From: Bin5 sp965208965
GTDB lineage: Bacteria > Chloroflexota > Anaerolineae > Caldilineales > Caldilineaceae
Direction of reading: 5' to 3'
Assembly: GCA_965208965.1 (NCBI GenBank)
Contig: OZ242384.1
Coordinates: forward strand, 186,001 to 250,000
DNA length: 64,000 bases
Notes under the pieces: model-generated
Told to the model about the DNA's origin: nothing
Database searches by the model: none
What the model saw: only the letters and a program-made list of their open reading frames with translations
Position numbers and translations under genes: made by a program
Shown: positions 61,334 to 64,000 of the stretch, piece after piece
How the letters are laid out: the number at the start of each line of letters is the position of its first letter
How positions within the stretch are numbered: the stretch's first letter is position 1

Positions 61334-62479
61334 ATGAAGAAAGTACGCGTTGCCGTCGTCGGCATGGGTATAGGCAGGCCCAATGGGCTCGCCTTGGCAA
61401 GCAACCCGCGCGCAGAGGTGGTAGCGCTCTGCGATCTGGTCGAAGAAAGCATGACCGACTTCGCGGCGCGCCTGCCGCAGCCGGACGAGATTCGCCTGTA
61501 CACCGATTTCGACGAGCTGTGCCGCGACCGGGAGATCGATGCAATCTTCATCGGCACGCCAAATCAACTGCATGTGCCGATGGGACTGAAAGCGGTGGAG
61601 CACGACAAGCATGTCCTGGTGACTAAGCCGCTGGCCGACTCAGTGGAGGCGGCGGAACGGCTGGTGAACGCGGCAGAGGCGGCCGGAGTTGTAAACATGA
61701 TGTCTCTCTCCACCCGTTTTTCCGCGGAGGTCCGGTATATGGGCGCGCTCGCGCAGTTGGGAACGTTCGGCGAGATCTACTACGCCCGCGCCCGCAGTAT
61801 CCGCCGCAACGGCATTCCGGCATGGAACACCGGCTTCATCCGCAAAGGCGGCGGAGCATTTCGCGATATGGGCGTGCACGTACTGGACTCGGCATGGTGG
61901 ATGGTGGGGATGCCGCGGCCTGTGAGTGTGACCGGCGTCGCCGGCGCGAGGTTCGGGCCGCGCGGGCTGGGCTTCTTTGGGCGCAAGGCGCCGGACAAAG
62001 TCGCGTCGGCGCCGGAGAGTTACTACAGCCAGTTTGCCGCCGACGATTACGCTGGTGGATTCATCCGGTTCGAGAATGGCTGCGCCCTGCAGGTAGAGAG
62101 CTTTTGGGCCTCCCACCAGCCCGGGGACGTGCAGATCGAGCTGTTCGGCGACGAAGCGGGCGCACAGGTGCGGCCGCCAACCCTGTACACAAACGGCCCT
62201 GTCCCGTCCGCCGTAGTAGAAACGGCGAAGAGATTCGGTGCCAAGCCGCAGGCGGGCCGCGGTCTGAAGGACGAGGGCCGCCCCCTGGACATCACGTTCG
62301 ATGGTCTTACAGAGGAGAGAAGCAAGGCGTGGAACGCCATCGCCGATCACTTCATCGAATGCATTCTGGATGGCGTCCCCTGCGAGGCGCCCCTGCGGCA
62401 TGGGTTGATCGTACAGAAAATGATGGAGGGTCTCCTGAAAAGCGCGGAAAGCGGGGAGGAAGTTAGACTGGACGGATGA
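61334..62479 (+). CDS. Gfo/Idh/MocA family oxidoreductase
   Basis: A 381-residue NAD(P) oxidoreductase. VAVVGMGIGRPNGLAL is the Rossmann motif, with LCDLVEE after it; VTKPLAD replaces the usual EKP, with Lys-Pro kept. GAFRDMGVHVLDSAWWMVG carries the catalytic His/Asp motif. It probably oxidises or epimerises a sugar in the same catabolic cluster. Confidence 0.9.
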   Translation: MKKVRVAVVGMGIGRPNGLALASNPRAEVVALCDLVEESMTDFAARLPQPDEIRLYTDFDELCRDREIDAIFIGTPNQLHVPMGLKAVEHDKHVLVTKPLADSVEAAERLVNAAEAAGVVNMMSLSTRFSAEVRYMGALAQLGTFGEIYYARARSIRRNGIPAWNTGFIRKGGGAFRDMGVHVLDSAWWMVGMPRPVSVTGVAGARFGPRGLGFFGRKAPDKVASAPESYYSQFAADDYAGGFIRFENGCALQVESFWASHQPGDVQIELFGDEAGAQVRPPTLYTNGPVPSAVVETAKRFGAKPQAGRGLKDEGRPLDITFDGLTEERSKAWNAIADHFIECILDGVPCEAPLRHGLIVQKMMEGLLKSAESGEEVRLDG

Positions 62480-62532
62480 AAAGCGGAATTCGTCTTTGCT
62501 TCAGAGAGGTGTGACGAACAAGGAGGAGAAGG

Positions 62533-63441
62533 ATGCCGGTTCTAAGTGACAGAGATTGGGCGTTCTGGGAAGAGAACGGTTATGTCGTAATCCCTGATGC
62601 GGTGCCGCAGGAGAATCTGGACGCGCTCGTCGAGCAGATCTGGACCTTTCTGGAGATGGAGGAAAACGACCGGGAGTCCTGGTACAAGTACAAACCCTAT
62701 ACGCGTGAAGAGCTCTGTTCCCCCATCTCACAGGCGGGGATGGTCGAGATGTACCAGCATCAGACCCTGTGGGACAACCGTCAATACCCGCGCCTCCATC
62801 AGGCGTTCAGCGAGTTGCTGGGTACGGAGAGACTGTGGGTGTCGCTGGACCGCGCCAACATGAAGCCTCCCGACAGGCCTGACAGACCGGAGTGGGGCCA
62901 CAAGGGAATGATCCACTGGGACATTGACACCGGCGAACTGCCCTTGCTGGCGGGAGACGATATAGCCGCAACCTGGCTCCCGAACCCTGACACGCACATT
63001 GGCCTGCAGGGGGTTCTCTACCTGACCGACACCGACATCGACCAGGGCGGCTTTCAGTGTATTCCCGGTTTCCACAGGACCTTTTACGAATGGGTCGCTA
63101 CGCAGCCGGCCGACCGCAATCCGCGCTTTCCGGACATGGACGGCCTCGACATCAAGGTCGTGGAGGGCAAGGCGGGGGACTTTGTCATCTGGCACAGGCT
63201 GCTGGCGCACGGCAACGGCCATAACCGCTCGACACGGCCGCGGCTGGCCCAGTACATCACGATGTCGCCGGCGCCGGAGAAAGACGAGGAGCAGCGCGTG
63301 GCGCGTATCCGCTCCTGGCAGGAATGCCGCCCCATGGAACACTGGCCCGGAGACCCACGCGATTGGGAGCGCCGGCATCAGACGCCGGCCGCGCTGACGC
63401 CGCTTGGACGAAAGCTGTTGGGGGTGGATTCCTGGGAATGA
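62533..63441 (+). CDS. Phytanoyl-CoA dioxygenase family protein
   Basis: A 302-residue Fe(II)/2-oxoglutarate-dependent oxygenase. The iron ligands are His and Asp in GMIHWDIDTGE and a later His in HRLLAHGNGHN. The 2-oxoglutarate-binding Arg follows in RSTRPRLAQYI. The substrate is unknown; in this setting it may hydroxylate a sugar-derived or osmolyte compound. It is the last gene before a strong terminator. GGAGGAGAAGG precedes the ATG. Confidence 0.92.
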   Translation: MPVLSDRDWAFWEENGYVVIPDAVPQENLDALVEQIWTFLEMEENDRESWYKYKPYTREELCSPISQAGMVEMYQHQTLWDNRQYPRLHQAFSELLGTERLWVSLDRANMKPPDRPDRPEWGHKGMIHWDIDTGELPLLAGDDIAATWLPNPDTHIGLQGVLYLTDTDIDQGGFQCIPGFHRTFYEWVATQPADRNPRFPDMDGLDIKVVEGKAGDFVIWHRLLAHGNGHNRSTRPRLAQYITMSPAPEKDEEQRVARIRSWQECRPMEHWPGDPRDWERRHQTPAALTPLGRKLLGVDSWE

Positions 63442-63496
63442 AATCTCGACAGAACTGATCCTTCCCCTTTTACGACTCTCCAACCCCGCATTATCT

Positions 63497-63535
63497 GAAG
63501 GAATCCACAGGTCAGATCTGTGGATTCCTTCATTT
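63497..63535 (+). terminator. Strong hairpin terminator of the sugar cluster
   Basis: A perfect 14-bp inverted repeat (63497-63510 and 63518-63531) with a seven-base loop is followed by ATTTTAT. It ends the transcript that starts at the ABC permeases and separates it from the ccmE-like frame. Confidence 0.9.
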
Positions 63536-63613
63536 TATCTCCCAGATATCTCCAATAACTTTAAGAGTGGCGCTTTCCCCTCTGCGCCGCGCTGGGCACG
63601 CGTCCTCAATGCC

Positions 63614-64000
63614 ATGGCCGAGAACGAAGTGGGCCCCAAAAACTGGACCACAAGCGAACCGGTATCAAACCGCAGTTCTTGGTTGCTGGACTCTTACTGC
63701 TTGGCGTCATCGTCGGGCTGATGATTTACGGCCTGACTACAGCCACAGCCTACTGGTTGACTGTTGACGAGGTCTATCAGCGGAGCGACTCTCTGGTATC
63801 CCAACGCCTGAGGGTAAATGGCGTACTTGTCGAAGGCAGCGAGCAGTGGAACCCCGAAGAGGTGACACTTCGCTTCAAGATCCAGGATGAAGAGAATCCC
63901 GGCAAGCAGCTTACGATTGTCTTTTACGGACCTCGACCGGACAATTTCTATCGTGCCGCCTCGGTCATCACAGAGTGAGAACTACTGCCGGGTGGAGTCC
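63614..64000 (+). pseudogene. ccmE: CcmE-like cytochrome c maturation protein, apparently disrupted
   Basis: The frame that opens at a TTG (63679) reads LVAGLLLLGVIVGLMIY, then SDSLVSQRLRVNGVLVEGS, TLRFKIQDEE and IVFYGPRPDNF, like CcmE heme chaperones. An upstream ATG (63614, MAENEVGPK) is out of frame; adding one A to the run at 63638-63642 joins it as KKLDHKRTGIKPQFLVAG, a normal CcmE N-terminus. A TGA at 63976 follows VITE; the next codons read ELLPGGV, which fits the CcmE pattern E-G-x-L-x-P-x-G, so TGA stands where GGA is expected. Either two errors or a dead gene. The heme-binding His region would lie past the window. Confidence 0.65.

Noticed and set aside
63976..63978. UGA read as glycine, as in some candidate phyla
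   Set aside because: TGA serves as a normal stop in several other genes here, for example hemD and the split xdhC, so recoding is not credible.

Overview
The window is a GC-rich bacterial chromosome segment, about 58 kb of it coding, with no plasmid, phage or CRISPR signature. Protein content fits a Chloroflexota (Caldilineae/Anaerolineae-like) aerobic or facultative heterotroph. Pointers to this are a form II CO-dehydrogenase-type molybdenum hydroxylase cluster, CAD-like pyrimidine enzymes, an Lpl-type sugar ABC transporter and many Gfo/Idh/MocA, enolase-superfamily and phytanoyl-CoA dioxygenase-type proteins. The taxonomic call is inference from gene content; no 16S rRNA is present.

Layout: 1-5 kb holds the TCA block on the minus strand (sdhC-sdhD-start of sdhA with a good promoter; icd with an SDR gene upstream) and a zinc-ribbon/SH3/trypsin-like membrane protease. 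5-9.6 kb holds a small four-helix membrane protein, fabF behind a structured leader, and pyrC-pyrB. 10-14 kb is a heme operon, hemC-hemD-methyltransferase-hemB. 14-16.8 kb is an RNA-rich stretch: tRNA-Ser(GGA), SRP RNA, and tmRNA with a near-consensus promoter and terminator, around MFS and GNAT genes. 16.9-30 kb is accessory: a HepT relative with altered catalytic residues, an aldo/keto reductase, an unusual two-gene unit (Tat-signal HNH-like membrane protein plus secreted Spondin_N/DUF4352 protein), a split Tm-1-like pair, Gfo/Idh, cupin, DinB, higBA, an enolase-superfamily gene and an RDD protein.

30-46 kb is one long plus-strand run: coxG-S-L-M, a P-loop kinase-like gene, coxD (MoxR), coxE (VWA), a split xdhC/coxF-like pair, then glcD, a lipoprotein sugar dehydrogenase, glcE, a quinone oxidoreductase and glcF. 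It reads as a redox module feeding electrons from a hydroxylase substrate and 2-hydroxyacids into the respiratory chain. 46.5-54 kb (minus) holds a large membrane protein broken by one frameshift, a class IV aminotransferase-like protein that has lost the PLP lysine, its sulfotransferase-like partner, an unknown gene and oligopeptidase B. 54.3-63.4 kb (plus) is a sugar-uptake and catabolism cluster with no ATPase gene. The window ends in a ccmE-like frame that appears doubly damaged.

Main oddities: three adjacent gene pairs (pyrC-pyrB, UPF0261-TIM barrel, sulfotransferase-aminotransferase) lie in the same order as the domains of known eukaryotic fusion proteins; a His replaces the PLP lysine in the aminotransferase; and the Tat/HNH plus Spondin_N pair has no function I recognise.
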